In this document: piece by piece, positions 37,822-47,289 of the stretch | Layout of the letters: each line of letters begins with the position of its first letter | Numbering within the stretch: position 1 is the stretch's first letter | From: Alphaproteobacteria bacterium | Lineage (GTDB): Bacteria > Pseudomonadota > Alphaproteobacteria > Rhizobiales > Methyloligellaceae | Length of the DNA: 64,000 bases | Direction of reading: 5' to 3' | NCBI GenBank assembly: GCA_016869535.1 | Contig: VGDX01000013.1 | Coordinates: 1 to 64,000 of the forward strand | The notes under the pieces: model-generated | What the model was told of the DNA's origin: nothing | The model's database searches: none | Seen by the model: only the letters and a program-made list of their open reading frames with translations | Made by a program: the position numbers and the translations under genes

Positions 37822-39183
37822 CTAGAACGGATTGTCCTCCGACTTGCCGCGTGTCTTGAAGAACTCCTTGGTGAGCGCAAAAACCACGGGACTGAGGAGT
37901 GCGAGAGCAAGCAAGTTCGGAAGCGCCATCAAGGCGTTGAGTGTGTCGGCGAGCAGCCAGACAATGGCGAGCTCCATCGTGGCACCGACGAAAATCGCCA
38001 GGCACCAGACGATCCGGAACGGCTTGATGATGCGAACGCCGAACAAGTATTCGAGCGACCGCTCGGAATAATAGCTCCAGCCGATCAAGGTGGTGAAAGC
38101 GAACAGGGCGAGCGAGAACGACACGATGTGATGGCCCACGACCGGAAGCGACGCCTCGAAGGCATTCGCGGTCAGCGCGGCGCCCGTGGCCCCGGTCGTC
38201 CACACGCCGCTCGTGAGGATGACGAGGGCGGTAAAGGTGCAGACGATGATGGTGTCGATGAACGGCGCGAGCATGGCGACCAGTCCCTGGCTCACCGGAC
38301 CGTGCGTCTGCGCCACGGCATGGGCAATCGGTGCCGAGCCGAGACCCGCTTCGTTCGAGAACACGCCGCGGGCGACGCCAAATTGAATTGCCACCCATAC
38401 GGCCGCGCCGGCGAACCCACCGGTCGCCGCGGCGGGCGAGAACGCATGGGTGAAGATCAGTGAAAACGCCTCCGGGACTGCGGCCGCATTGATAAGAATG
38501 ACGAGGCCGCCGGAAGCGATATAGGTGATGGCCATGAATGGCACGAGCTTACCGGCGACCGCGCCAATGCGCTTGATGCCGCCGATCAAGACCGCTCCGA
38601 CAAGCACAAACAAGACAAGGCCCGTTAACCAGAGCGGGACCGACAGCGAGTTCTCGAGAGCGTGAGAGACGGAATTGGCTTGCACCATGTTGCCGATGCC
38701 GAAGCCGGCGGCCCCGGCAAACACCGCGAAACAGGCGCCGAGCCACGACCAGCGGGCGCCGAGGCCGTTCTTGATGTAATACATGGGCCCGCCGACCCAT
38801 TCGCCGCGCGAGTCTTTCTCGCGATAGCGGACGGCAAGCACGGCTTCTGCGTATTTCGTCGCCATGCCGACCAGTGCCGTCATCCACATCCAGAACACCG
38901 CGCCAGGGCCGCCGAGAAAGATCGCCGTGGCGACGCCGGCGATATTGCCGGTGCCGATGGTGGCGGAGAGCTCCGTCATCAGGGCGTTGAAGGGTGTGAT
39001 CTCGCCTTTGCCCTCGGGTCGGCGGCCGCGCCACAGCATCCAGAAGCTCAATGGCACATTGACGATGGTGCGGAGCTTCAGGCCAAAAGTGAGAAAGAGC
39101 CCGACCCCCAAGATCAGGATCAGCATCGGCACGCCCCAGACGATGCCGTTCAGCCAGTTCAGAGCTTGGGTAAACCCGTCCAT
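37822..39183 (-). CDS. Alanine/glycine:cation symporter (AGCS) family protein
   Basis: This 453-residue polytopic protein matches the AGCS family: ITPFNALMTELSATIGTGNIAGVATAI near residue 70, PMYYIKNGLG near 130, then GVARGVFSNEAGLGSAPIAHA near 275. About 11 hydrophobic helices are visible. It couples Na+ or H+ to uptake of alanine or glycine. GGGGGAT precedes ATG 39183. It stands alone between tRNA-Gly and dcd. Confidence 0.93.
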   Translation of the reverse strand: MDGFTQALNWLNGIVWGVPMLILILGVGLFLTFGLKLRTIVNVPLSFWMLWRGRRPEGKGEITPFNALMTELSATIGTGNIAGVATAIFLGGPGAVFWMWMTALVGMATKYAEAVLAVRYREKDSRGEWVGGPMYYIKNGLGARWSWLGACFAVFAGAAGFGIGNMVQANSVSHALENSLSVPLWLTGLVLFVLVGAVLIGGIKRIGAVAGKLVPFMAITYIASGGLVILINAAAVPEAFSLIFTHAFSPAAATGGFAGAAVWVAIQFGVARGVFSNEAGLGSAPIAHAVAQTHGPVSQGLVAMLAPFIDTIIVCTFTALVILTSGVWTTGATGAALTANAFEASLPVVGHHIVSFSLALFAFTTLIGWSYYSERSLEYLFGVRIIKPFRIVWCLAIFVGATMELAIVWLLADTLNALMALPNLLALALLSPVVFALTKEFFKTRGKSEDNPF

Positions 39184-39236
39184 GCGATCCCCCGTCCGCT
39201 TATCGATTGTTGGGCCGGCGCCGCTCCCTCAGCAGA

Positions 39237-40448
39237 TCACTCCTGGCGGAAGTGCTTCGACAGCTTCAGGCCTTGCGCTTGGTAGTGCGAACCGATGCCC
39301 TGGCCGTAGATCTGGTCGGGGATGTCGGTGAGTTTGTCGAACACCAGCCGCCCGACGATCTGCCCATCTTCCAGGATGAAGGGGATATCGAGGCTGCGCA
39401 CCTCAAGGACCGCCTTGGCGCCAGGCGCGCCACCCGGCGTATAGCCGAAGCCCGGATCGAAGAAGCCGGCATAGTGCACGCGGTATTCGCCGATCAAGGG
39501 ATCGAATGGCGCCATCTCGGCCACATAGGCTGGCGGCACCGACACGCTTTCCTTCGAGGCCAGGATGTAGAACTCATGCGGGTCGAGCACGAGACGCTTG
39601 TCCTCGCCGAGATGCACCGCCTCCCAGTACTGATTGGGCTCGTAGGCGCCGACCGCATCGACATCGATCACGCCGGCAAAGCGGCGGGCGCGATAGCCGA
39701 TCAATCCAGTCGGGGGGATCGGTGCGAGGCTGATGCGCAAATTCAGGCCTTCACGGATGGCGGCTTCGCCTTCGACCAGACCCACATCGGAGTGGATCTC
39801 GCGCAAACGCCGGTCGCCGACGCGCCCCGGCTGCTCGCCGGCATCGAGTTGTTGGCCGACACGGCGGCGGAATCTGATCTGGTTGAGGCGTGACCCATAG
39901 CGGACCTTGATGGAGAAGGTGCGCGGGCAGATTTCGGCGAAGAGCGGTCCGGCATAGCCTTCCTCGACTGCGTCGAACGAATCCTGATAATCGGCAATCA
40001 GGCGGGTGAACACGTCGAGCCGTCCGGTCGAACTTTTCGGATTGGCAAAACCGGCGATGGTCGAGCGGAGCTTGAGCTGTTCGATCAGCGGCACGAGATA
40101 GACGCAGCCTGCCTCAAGTACCGCGCCCTTGGTGAGATCGATCTCATGGAACTTGAGCGCACCGAGCTTGTCGCGCACCGTAGCGTTAGGCCCGGGAAGA
40201 AAGCTCGCGCGGATGCGATAGGCCACCTTGCCAAGCCTGAGATCGAGGCTTGCCGGCTGAATCTGGTTCGGCTCGATCTCCGGCGCGGCGAAGATTTCAC
40301 CGCCGGCGATCATGGCGCGGATGGCCTGGCTCGGCAGGATGCCGGTCCGGGCGAAGATGCCGCGTGGAGCTTCGGCCGGTGCGGTCATTTGCGACTCATC
40401 GGGCAGAGCCGCAAAGAGCTTGTCCTGTTTCTCCGCGGTGGATGGCAT
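39237..40448 (-). CDS. dcd: 2'-deoxycytidine 5'-triphosphate deaminase, long form
   Basis: The 403-residue protein is about twice the usual Dcd length. It has an N-terminal dUTPase-like half (NQIQPASLDLRLGKVAYRIR; FANPKSSTGRLDVFTRLI) and a C-terminal half ending with FDPGFGYTPGGAPGAKAVLEVR and RLVFDKL. The long type is normal in Alphaproteobacteria. Dcd deaminates dCTP to dUTP for thymidylate synthesis. It is a single gene, convergent with nothing close; 53 bp separate it from the AGCS gene. Confidence 0.92.
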   Translation of the reverse strand: MPSTAEKQDKLFAALPDESQMTAPAEAPRGIFARTGILPSQAIRAMIAGGEIFAAPEIEPNQIQPASLDLRLGKVAYRIRASFLPGPNATVRDKLGALKFHEIDLTKGAVLEAGCVYLVPLIEQLKLRSTIAGFANPKSSTGRLDVFTRLIADYQDSFDAVEEGYAGPLFAEICPRTFSIKVRYGSRLNQIRFRRRVGQQLDAGEQPGRVGDRRLREIHSDVGLVEGEAAIREGLNLRISLAPIPPTGLIGYRARRFAGVIDVDAVGAYEPNQYWEAVHLGEDKRLVLDPHEFYILASKESVSVPPAYVAEMAPFDPLIGEYRVHYAGFFDPGFGYTPGGAPGAKAVLEVRSLDIPFILEDGQIVGRLVFDKLTDIPDQIYGQGIGSHYQAQGLKLSKHFRQE

Positions 40449-40528
40449 AGTGTCGTTCTTGGCATGACGGCGGGTACCTGGTCTCGTTAGAGTCGGCCTT
40501 CTCCCCCGGATTCACAAGGGTTGCAAGG

Positions 40529-40964
40529 ATGCTACTAGGTCTGTTTGCCCTGATCGTCGCGGCGGTATTCACCGGTGCCGCCTTTTATATCAATTTTGCC
40601 GAGCAGCCGGCCCGGCTCGCTCTGGACGACCGCGCGCTTCTGGCCGAATGGAAGTCATCCTACCGGCGCGGCTTCATGATGCAGGCGAGCCTCGCGGGTT
40701 CTCGGTTTCCTGCTTGGCGCGCTTGCTTGGTGGCATACCAGTTCGGTCACATTCCTGATCGGAGGGCTATTGATGCTCGCAAATTGGCCCTGGACACTGA
40801 TTGCCATCATGCCCATCAACAATGCGCTGATGGCCATGCCGCCCGAACAGGTCGGGCCGCAAAGCCGGCTTCTCATCGAAAAATGGGGCAGGTTACATGG
40901 AGTCCGTACCGGATTGGGTGCGCTCGCGACCGCCGTCTTCCTCGCCGCCCTGGTGCATTGGTGA
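40529..40964 (+). pseudogene. DUF1772 membrane protein with a one-base frameshift
   Basis: The first frame reads [33 protein letters not shown]...[16 protein letters not shown], typical of DUF1772. It goes wrong at GGG (40696-40698). Dropping one G gives [19 protein letters not shown] and joins the frame that continues [20 protein letters not shown] to VHW* at 40964, a 144-residue, four-helix protein. A sequencing error or a recent mutation would look the same. Function unknown; some DUF1772 members are called anthrone oxygenase-like. Confidence 0.8.
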
Positions 40965-41007
40965 CTCGGGGGGCTTGACGGGAGGCCCCCCAAAGCGCGA
41001 TGAATGC

Positions 41008-41066
41008 CCCACGTGGTGATTTGGCCGGCCGGCTTGCAGCCACGTTAAACAAGTCGCTAAAAGGCC
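41008..41066 (+). promoter_or_regulatory. SAM-II riboswitch upstream of metZ
   Basis: The leader shows the SAM-II pattern. P1 is ACGTGG (41011-41016) with CCACGT (41040-41045), and the loop contains GGTGATTTGG. The pseudoknot strand GGCTTG (41031-41036) pairs with CAAGTC (41050-41055), then GCTAAAA follows. SAM-II is known in Alphaproteobacteria on met genes and lowers their expression when SAM is plentiful. A terminator lies 15 nt downstream. Confidence 0.88.
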
Positions 41067-41079
41067 GTGGGCGATGAAT

Positions 41080-41117
41080 CCCGGTCTTTTGGCGGCAGCC
41101 AAAGTCCGGGTTTTTTT
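41080..41117 (+). terminator. Terminator between riboswitch and metZ
   Basis: CCCGGTCTTTTGGC pairs with GCCAAAGTCCGGG across a GGCA loop, with one mismatch and one bulged T, and is followed by seven T residues. Its position between the SAM-II aptamer and the metZ start suggests transcription control by attenuation. Confidence 0.8.
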
Positions 41118-41155
41118 GTGCGGCCGGTCGCGTTGAGCGTTCAAGGAGTACGGCC

Positions 41156-42364
41156 ATGGCAGGTGAGGACAACAAAGCCCGCGGCGGCAAGCCGTGGCGA
41201 CAGGCCACGCAACTTGTTCACGCCGGCACGCTGCGCAGCCAGTTCGGCGAGACGTCAGAGGCCATTTTCCTCAACTCCGGCTATGTCTATGACACGGCCG
41301 AACAGGCTGAGGCGCGCTTCAAGGGGGACGAGGAAGGCTTCGTCTATAGCCGCTACGCCAATCCCACCGTGGCCATGTTCGAAGCGCGCATGTGCGCCAT
41401 GGAGGAGGCTGAGGCGGCGCGCGGCACAGCCAGCGGCATGGCGGCGGTGGCGGCGTCCCTGCTGTGTCACTTGAACGCCGGAGATCATGTCGTTTCGGCG
41501 CGCGCGCTGTTCGGAAGCTGCCGGTATGTGGTCGAGGATCTGCTGCCGCGTTTCGGCATTGCCACGACACTGATCGACGGACGCGACATTGCCGCCTGGG
41601 AAGCGGCGGTGCGTCCCAATACGCGCGCCTTCTTCTTCGAGACGCCCACCAATCCCGTGCTCGAGCTTGTGGATATCGAGGCCGTGTCGAAGGTCGCCAA
41701 GAAAGCGGGCGCCTCCGTGGTCGTCGATAATGTGTTCGCCACACCCTTGCTGCAGCGGCCGATGAAGCTTGGGGCCGACATCGTGGTTTATTCGGCGACA
41801 AAACATATCGACGGCCAGGGACGATGTCTCGGCGGAGTCGTGCTCGGTAGCAAGGAGTTCATCGAGGAGAAGCTGCACAACTATTTGAAGCACACTGGGC
41901 CTTCGCTCAGCCCATTCAATGCCTGGGTGCTGCTCAAGGGGCTTGAGACCTTGCCCTTGCGCGTCGAGCGGCATTGCAGTTCGGCCGCTTCACTTGCCGA
42001 TTTTCTTAGCCAACGGCGCGAGATCGAGCGTGTCTATTACCCCGGCCGAGCGGACCATCCGCAAGCCGCACTTGCCAAACGGCAGATGGACGGCGGCGGC
42101 CCGTTGATCGCCTTCGAGATCAAAGGGGACAAGGGCGCAGCGTTCCGCTTCATGAATGCGCTCAACATCATCAGGATCAGCAACAATCTCGGCGACGCCA
42201 AGAGTCTCGTGACGCATCCTGCCACCACCACGCATCAACGGCTCACGCCCGAGGAACGCGCCAAGCTCGGCATTTTCGACAACAGCGTCAGGCTGTCTGT
42301 CGGACTCGAGGATCCGGAAGATCTCGCCACCGACCTCACGCAGGCTCTTACCGCCGCGAAGTAA
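41156..42364 (+). CDS. metZ: O-succinylhomoserine sulfhydrylase
   Basis: This PLP enzyme joins O-succinylhomoserine with sulfide to give homocysteine in methionine synthesis. The 402-residue protein has the Cys/Met-metabolism fold: YSRYANPTVAMFE, the SGMAA motif, and the PLP lysine in VVYSATKHIDGQGR. The HSSCGSL-like ending SLVTHPATTTHQRL is specific for this group. CAAGGAGTACGGCC precedes the ATG. It is controlled by a SAM-II riboswitch. It overlaps the P-type ATPase gene's end by 17 bp. Confidence 0.93.
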   Translation: MAGEDNKARGGKPWRQATQLVHAGTLRSQFGETSEAIFLNSGYVYDTAEQAEARFKGDEEGFVYSRYANPTVAMFEARMCAMEEAEAARGTASGMAAVAASLLCHLNAGDHVVSARALFGSCRYVVEDLLPRFGIATTLIDGRDIAAWEAAVRPNTRAFFFETPTNPVLELVDIEAVSKVAKKAGASVVVDNVFATPLLQRPMKLGADIVVYSATKHIDGQGRCLGGVVLGSKEFIEEKLHNYLKHTGPSLSPFNAWVLLKGLETLPLRVERHCSSAASLADFLSQRREIERVYYPGRADHPQAALAKRQMDGGGPLIAFEIKGDKGAAFRFMNALNIIRISNNLGDAKSLVTHPATTTHQRLTPEERAKLGIFDNSVRLSVGLEDPEDLATDLTQALTAAK

Positions 42365-45104
42365 CCCACTCCACGAGCGAAGGACTGATGCGCTTCTCAA
42401 GCTCGACGATGAGGAGCAGCGTCACGCCGATGCCGACGATCCGGAGTCCGTCGAGCAAAGCGACCGGCTCCGTGTGGAACACCGCCTGCATGAACGGGGC
42501 ATAGGTGAAGGCGAATTGCATCGCCGTAACCAACCCGATGCTGATCAGCACGGCAGGCGTGCCGAGCACGCCCTGCCAGGTGATAGAGGGCCCATGCACA
42601 TAGCGCACGCTGAACAGATAGAAAACTTCCATGACCACAATAGTGTTGACCACCATCGTGCGCGCGGTTTCGACAGACAGCCCGCGTGACAGCGCCGAAT
42701 AGAAGATGACGAAAGATCCTGCCATGAACAGGAACGATACGAACACGACGCGCCAGAGAAGAAAACCGGACAGCAAAGGCGTGTGCGCGCTGCGCGGCGG
42801 CCGCTGCATGGTGCCGGGTTCGGTCGGTTCGAAGGCCAGCGTCAGTCCGAGCGCGATGCTGGTGGCGAGATTGATCCACAGAAGCTGGATGGGCGTTATC
42901 GGCAGGGTCAAGCCCAGCGCGATGGCAACGATAATGGCGCTCACTTCGCCGCCATTAGTTGGCAGCGTCCACTCGATCACCTTGCGGAGATTGTCATAAA
43001 CGGTGCGTCCCTCACGCACGGCGGCGACGATCGAAGCAAAATTATCGTCTGCCAGCACCATCTCCGCGGCTTCCTTCGCCGCTTCGGTCCCTTTACGGCC
43101 CATGGCAACGCCGATATCGGCACGTTTCAAGGCCGGGGCGTCATTCACGCCGTCCCCGGTCATGGCCGTCACTGCGCCGTCCGCTTGTAGCGCCGTCACG
43201 AGCCGCAATTTATGCTCGGGACTCGTGCGGGCGAACACCGTGGCATTTCGCACTATTTCGCGAAGCTCCAAGTCGTCCAGTCGATCGATGTCATGGCCGG
43301 TCACCACTTTCGGGTCGTCGGCGAGCTTGAGCAGGCCCGCGATGGCCCCCGCCGTGGTCGCGTGGTCGCCGGTGATCATTTTCACGTCGATGCCGGCTGA
43401 GCGGCAGTCCTTGACCGCTTCAAGCGCCTCTTCACGCGGCGGATCGATTAGCCCGAGCAGACCCAGCATGGTGACGCCTTGCTCGACATCGGCAAAATTG
43501 AGCTCCCGCTTGCCTTTCGGCATCGCTTTGACAGCAACGGCCAGCACGCGTTGGCCTTGACCGGCAATTTCGTCGGTGCGCGCCTGCCAGAACGCTTTAT
43601 CGATCACGTCGCCGCCTTGAGCGTGCTGCTTGGCGCACATCTGAAGCACACGCTCTGGTGCGCCCTTGATATAGGCGAAGGCTTTGCCGTCATGACTGTG
43701 ATGCAGGGTGGCCATGAAGCGGTGCTGCGTGTCGAAGGGGATTTCGTCGGTTCGCGGCAGCTTTTTACGCAGCGCCTCCGCGTTATGCCCCGCTTTGACG
43801 CCGAGGGTTACCAAGGCACCTTCCATGGGATCGCCTTCGACCCGCCAGACGCCATTCGACTGCCGTAAATCGGCGTCGTTGCAGAGAATGGCGGCCCTGG
43901 CCATCTCCTGAAGCGTTGCGTCGTCGGAAGGTTCGAGCAAATGACCATCGGCCTCGAATCCGCCTTCGGGCCGGTAACCCACGCCGGAGACTTCGAACGT
44001 CATACCGGCTGTGACGGCGGCACGGACGGTCATCTCGTTACGGGTGAGCGTGCCGGTCTTGTCGGAACAGATCACCGAGACAGAGCCAAGCGCTTCCACT
44101 GCGGGGAGCCGCCTGATGATGGCCTGTCGTTTCGCCATGCGTCTCACGCCGATGGCGAGCGTGATGGTCAAGACCGCGGGCAAGCCTTCCGGTACCGCGG
44201 CCACGGCCATGCTCACCATGACCATGAAGGCTTCAGCCCAGGTAAATCCGCGCACAAAAATGGCAAAGAGAAATACCGCAAGACTCACCCCGAGGATGAC
44301 GAAGGTAATCTGGCGCGCGACCACTGCCATTTGCCGCAGCAGCGGGGTGGTCAGTGTTTCGACAGTGCTCACGAGTGTGGAAATGCGGCCGAGCTCGGTG
44401 GACGCGCCAGTGGCGACGACGATACCCGTGCCGTTACCGGCGGCAACGAAAGTACCGGAAAAGGTCATTGAATTGCGATCGCCAAGGGCCGCATCCTGCG
44501 CGGCAGCTGCGACATCCTTGTCGACCGGGACAGACTCGCCGGTCAGCACCGCTTCATCGACACGCAGATTGCGCGCGCGCACGAGACGCAGATCGGCCGG
44601 CACGCGATCCCCCGGCTCAAGAATCACAAGATCTCCCGGCACAATATTTTCGGCGGCTATGACGGTCCGTTTGCCGGCGCGGATCACAGTGGCATGCGGG
44701 TCGATCATTTTGCGGATGGCATTGAGCGCCTGTTCGGTCTTGCCCTCCTGGACATAGCCGATGATGGCGTTGACGAAGACGACGACGATGATGACGGCCG
44801 CGTCGGTGAAATGGCCGATGCTGGCGGCGAGAATGGCGCCGACAATCATCACGTAGATCAGCACATTGTTGAACTGACGCAGGAAGCGGAGGATCTCGCT
44901 TTCGGGTTTCGCTTCCGCCAGCCTGTTCGGGCCGAAGCGTTCCTTGCGTAAAGCTGCCTCTGGCGCGGTAAGGCCCTCGGGTCTCGTCTCCAAGGCCGTG
45001 AAAATGTCGGCCGCGGGAAGCGCGTGCCAGGCACTATCGGCCGTTTCGAGCTTTTCCTGCAAAACTCTCTTTTCTCGCTTATTTCCCTGCGTAAAAGGTC
45101 TCAT
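42348..45104 (-). CDS. P2-type cation-transporting ATPase
   Basis: The ~918-residue membrane ATPase has the N-terminal cation domain, the actuator motif VLTGESVPV, the phosphorylation site SDKTGTLTRNEMT and TGDGVNDAPALKRADIGVAMG. About ten transmembrane segments are visible, with PEGLPAVLTITLAIGVRRMA carrying the P2-type PEGL motif. It is probably a Ca2+ or Na+/K+ pump; the ion is unknown. The start is uncertain: ATG 45104 or TTG 45062, the frame being open to 45284. It is divergent from argE. Confidence 0.92.
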   Translation of the reverse strand: MRPFTQGNKREKRVLQEKLETADSAWHALPAADIFTALETRPEGLTAPEAALRKERFGPNRLAEAKPESEILRFLRQFNNVLIYVMIVGAILAASIGHFTDAAVIIVVVFVNAIIGYVQEGKTEQALNAIRKMIDPHATVIRAGKRTVIAAENIVPGDLVILEPGDRVPADLRLVRARNLRVDEAVLTGESVPVDKDVAAAAQDAALGDRNSMTFSGTFVAAGNGTGIVVATGASTELGRISTLVSTVETLTTPLLRQMAVVARQITFVILGVSLAVFLFAIFVRGFTWAEAFMVMVSMAVAAVPEGLPAVLTITLAIGVRRMAKRQAIIRRLPAVEALGSVSVICSDKTGTLTRNEMTVRAAVTAGMTFEVSGVGYRPEGGFEADGHLLEPSDDATLQEMARAAILCNDADLRQSNGVWRVEGDPMEGALVTLGVKAGHNAEALRKKLPRTDEIPFDTQHRFMATLHHSHDGKAFAYIKGAPERVLQMCAKQHAQGGDVIDKAFWQARTDEIAGQGQRVLAVAVKAMPKGKRELNFADVEQGVTMLGLLGLIDPPREEALEAVKDCRSAGIDVKMITGDHATTAGAIAGLLKLADDPKVVTGHDIDRLDDLELREIVRNATVFARTSPEHKLRLVTALQADGAVTAMTGDGVNDAPALKRADIGVAMGRKGTEAAKEAAEMVLADDNFASIVAAVREGRTVYDNLRKVIEWTLPTNGGEVSAIIVAIALGLTLPITPIQLLWINLATSIALGLTLAFEPTEPGTMQRPPRSAHTPLLSGFLLWRVVFVSFLFMAGSFVIFYSALSRGLSVETARTMVVNTIVVMEVFYLFSVRYVHGPSITWQGVLGTPAVLISIGLVTAMQFAFTYAPFMQAVFHTEPVALLDGLRIVGIGVTLLLIVELEKRISPSLVEWVTSRR

Positions 45105-45189
45105 AACCCATCGCACACGCTTGAGCTTGACGCAGATCAATTGGCTAATCCACCCTTCACCGCGCAGTACCAATAGACAGGATCTCGAT

Positions 45190-46347
45190 TTGCCTCCTAC
45201 CGCCTCGCCCCAAGAACTGCTTGCCACGCTTGTCGGCTTCGACACCACCAGCGCCAAGTCGAATCTCGCGTTGGTCGATTTCATCGAGGATCACCTCAAG
45301 CACCATGGAATCTCATCGGTGCGCATCCCCTCGCCCGATGGCAAGAAAGCCGCGCTGTTCGCCACCATCGGGCCCGAAGGCATTGGCGGTATTGGACTAT
45401 CCGGCCATAGTGACTGCGTGCCGGTCGAGGGGCAAAGCTGGTCAGCGGATCCCTTCAAGCTAGGTTCGCGTGACGGCAAACTCTACGCGCGCGGCTCTTG
45501 CGACATGAAGGGCTTCATCGCCTGCGTGCTCGCCTCGGTGCCGCGCTTCAAGGCGCGCGCCTTGAAGGAACCGATCCATATTCTCGTCTCTTATGACGAG
45601 GAAGTGGGTTGCACCGGCGTGCGGCCGCTGATCGCACGGCTTGGACAAGACCTGCCAAAACCCCGCGCGGTGATCGTCGGCGAGCCGACCACCATGGCGG
45701 TGATCGACGCGCATAAGCGGATCGACGCCTACCGCACGATCGTCACCGGCAAGGAGGCACATTCCAGTCTACCGGCCCTTGGGGTCAATGCCATATCCAT
45801 CGCCGCGAAACTGATCGGCGAGATCGACCGTATCGGTGCGGACCTTGCCGCCAAGGATGTCGATCCGCGTTTCGATCCGCCCTATACCACGGTGTGCGTA
45901 GGAATAATCGAAGGCGGCACGGCGGCAAATATCGTGCCCAAGCATTGCGAATTTCGCTGGCTGGTGCGCAGCCTGCCAGATGCCGCCACCGACGAATTCG
46001 CGCGTGGCCTTGCCGCCTACGCCGATAAGGAACTGCTGCCGAAGATGCGCCAGGTGACGGAAGAGGCCGCGATCGAAACGGAGCTCGAGGGCTCCGTTCC
46101 AGCCTTCGAGGCGGGGCGGAACTCAGAGGCGGTCGCACTCTCCCTGTCGCTGACCGGCGCCAACGACACAAAGGCCGTATCCTACGGGACCGAGGCGGGA
46201 CTGTTCGAGCAGGCCGGCATCCCGACCGCGGTCTGCGGTCCCGGCGACATCGCCCAGGCGCATGCAGCGGATGAATTCGTCACGGCCGCCCAGCTCGATA
46301 GCTGTATGGCTTTTCTTGCCAGCCTTGCCGATAGGCTCAGCAAATAA
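45190..46347 (+). CDS. argE: Acetylornithine deacetylase
   Basis: This M20-family metallohydrolase removes acetyl from N-acetylornithine in arginine synthesis. The 385-residue protein has zinc-site motifs GLSGHSDCVPVEGQ, RGSCDMKGF, DEEVGCTG and GEPTTM, plus SYGTEAGLF near the end. I chose TTG 45190, with AGGA 7 nt upstream, because it gives the family's length. The longer frame to 44944 runs into the ATPase gene. It sits close to argF and argD but on the opposite strand. Confidence 0.9.
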   Translation: MPPTASPQELLATLVGFDTTSAKSNLALVDFIEDHLKHHGISSVRIPSPDGKKAALFATIGPEGIGGIGLSGHSDCVPVEGQSWSADPFKLGSRDGKLYARGSCDMKGFIACVLASVPRFKARALKEPIHILVSYDEEVGCTGVRPLIARLGQDLPKPRAVIVGEPTTMAVIDAHKRIDAYRTIVTGKEAHSSLPALGVNAISIAAKLIGEIDRIGADLAAKDVDPRFDPPYTTVCVGIIEGGTAANIVPKHCEFRWLVRSLPDAATDEFARGLAAYADKELLPKMRQVTEEAAIETELEGSVPAFEAGRNSEAVALSLSLTGANDTKAVSYGTEAGLFEQAGIPTAVCGPGDIAQAHAADEFVTAAQLDSCMAFLASLADRLSK

Positions 46348-47289
46348 TCAGGCGTCGGCAAAGGCAGCCGGATCGAAATTGTAGCGGTGGTTGCAGAACT
46401 CGCATGTCACCCACACTTCGCCGTCGACGATCATGTCGGCGAGTTCTTCCGACGAAAAACGCTTCAGCAGTTCCTCGACGCGATCGCGCGAGCAACTGCA
46501 ATAGCTTTTGAGAGGTACGGCGCGATAGGCGCGCACCTGCTCCTCGTGGAAGAGGCGATAGAGCAGCCGGTCCGGCGGCAATGTGGGATCAAGCAGCTCG
46601 TGATCCTCGACCGTCTCGGCAAGCGTCTTGGCGCGCGTCCAGTCCTCCTCGAACGCGGCAGCGGAACCGCCGCTATGGCCGCCTTCACGGGTCAGCTTCT
46701 GCACCAGTAATCCGCCTGCGCGCCATGCCCAGGTTTTCGCGCCGTCTTTGCCGCCGCGATAATGCCGCGCCACCGCGAGCCGGATAAAGGTAGGGAGTTG
46801 CTCCGACTGCCGGAAATAGGTGTCGGCAGCTTCGGTCAGGCTTTCGCCCTCGAGCGGCACCACGCCCTGATAGCGTTCGGTGTCGGCGCCCCGATCGATG
46901 GTCATGGCGAGATGGCCATCTCCGAGCAACGCTTCATCCGGTTTGAGTGCGGCAACGCGCTCCTCCGAGAAGCGCGCATAGCCACGCAGTTCTCCCGGCA
47001 CCTGATAATCAGCGACGAGAAGATCGACCGGTCCATCGGTCGAGGCTTGAAGAATGAACTTGCCTTCGAATTTCAGCGTCGCGCCGAGCAGCGCCGTAAG
47101 CGCCACGGCCTCACCAAGCAGCCGCGACACGGGCTCTGGATAATCGTGACGGGAGAGAATGGTGTCGACAACCGGCCCAAGTTTGACCAGGCGGCCAAGC
47201 ACATCCGCCTGCTCGGCCTGGAAGGGCAGGATCAGGTCGTCGGAGGGAATGGCGAGCTCGAGGTGTTGCTCTGAGGAAGGCTCGCTCAT
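46348..47289 (-). CDS. hslO: Hsp33 redox-regulated chaperone
   Basis: The 313-residue protein binds zinc through four cysteines when reduced, and unfolds to become an active holdase under oxidation. The C-terminal Cys set is intact: YCSCSRDR and then [14 protein letters not shown] 47289 overlaps the argF stop by four bases (ATGA), so translation is coupled. argD-argF-hslO on one transcript is a known arrangement in Rhizobiales, with no functional link known. Confidence 0.94.
   Translation of the reverse strand: MSEPSSEQHLELAIPSDDLILPFQAEQADVLGRLVKLGPVVDTILSRHDYPEPVSRLLGEAVALTALLGATLKFEGKFILQASTDGPVDLLVADYQVPGELRGYARFSEERVAALKPDEALLGDGHLAMTIDRGADTERYQGVVPLEGESLTEAADTYFRQSEQLPTFIRLAVARHYRGGKDGAKTWAWRAGGLLVQKLTREGGHSGGSAAAFEEDWTRAKTLAETVEDHELLDPTLPPDRLLYRLFHEEQVRAYRAVPLKSYCSCSRDRVEELLKRFSSEELADMIVDGEVWVTCEFCNHRYNFDPAAFADA

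Noticed and set aside
37574..37825. 83-residue ORF after tRNA-Gly
   Set aside because: No ribosome site, odd composition, no motif, and it runs into the AGCS gene end. It might be a gene remnant, but I cannot support it.
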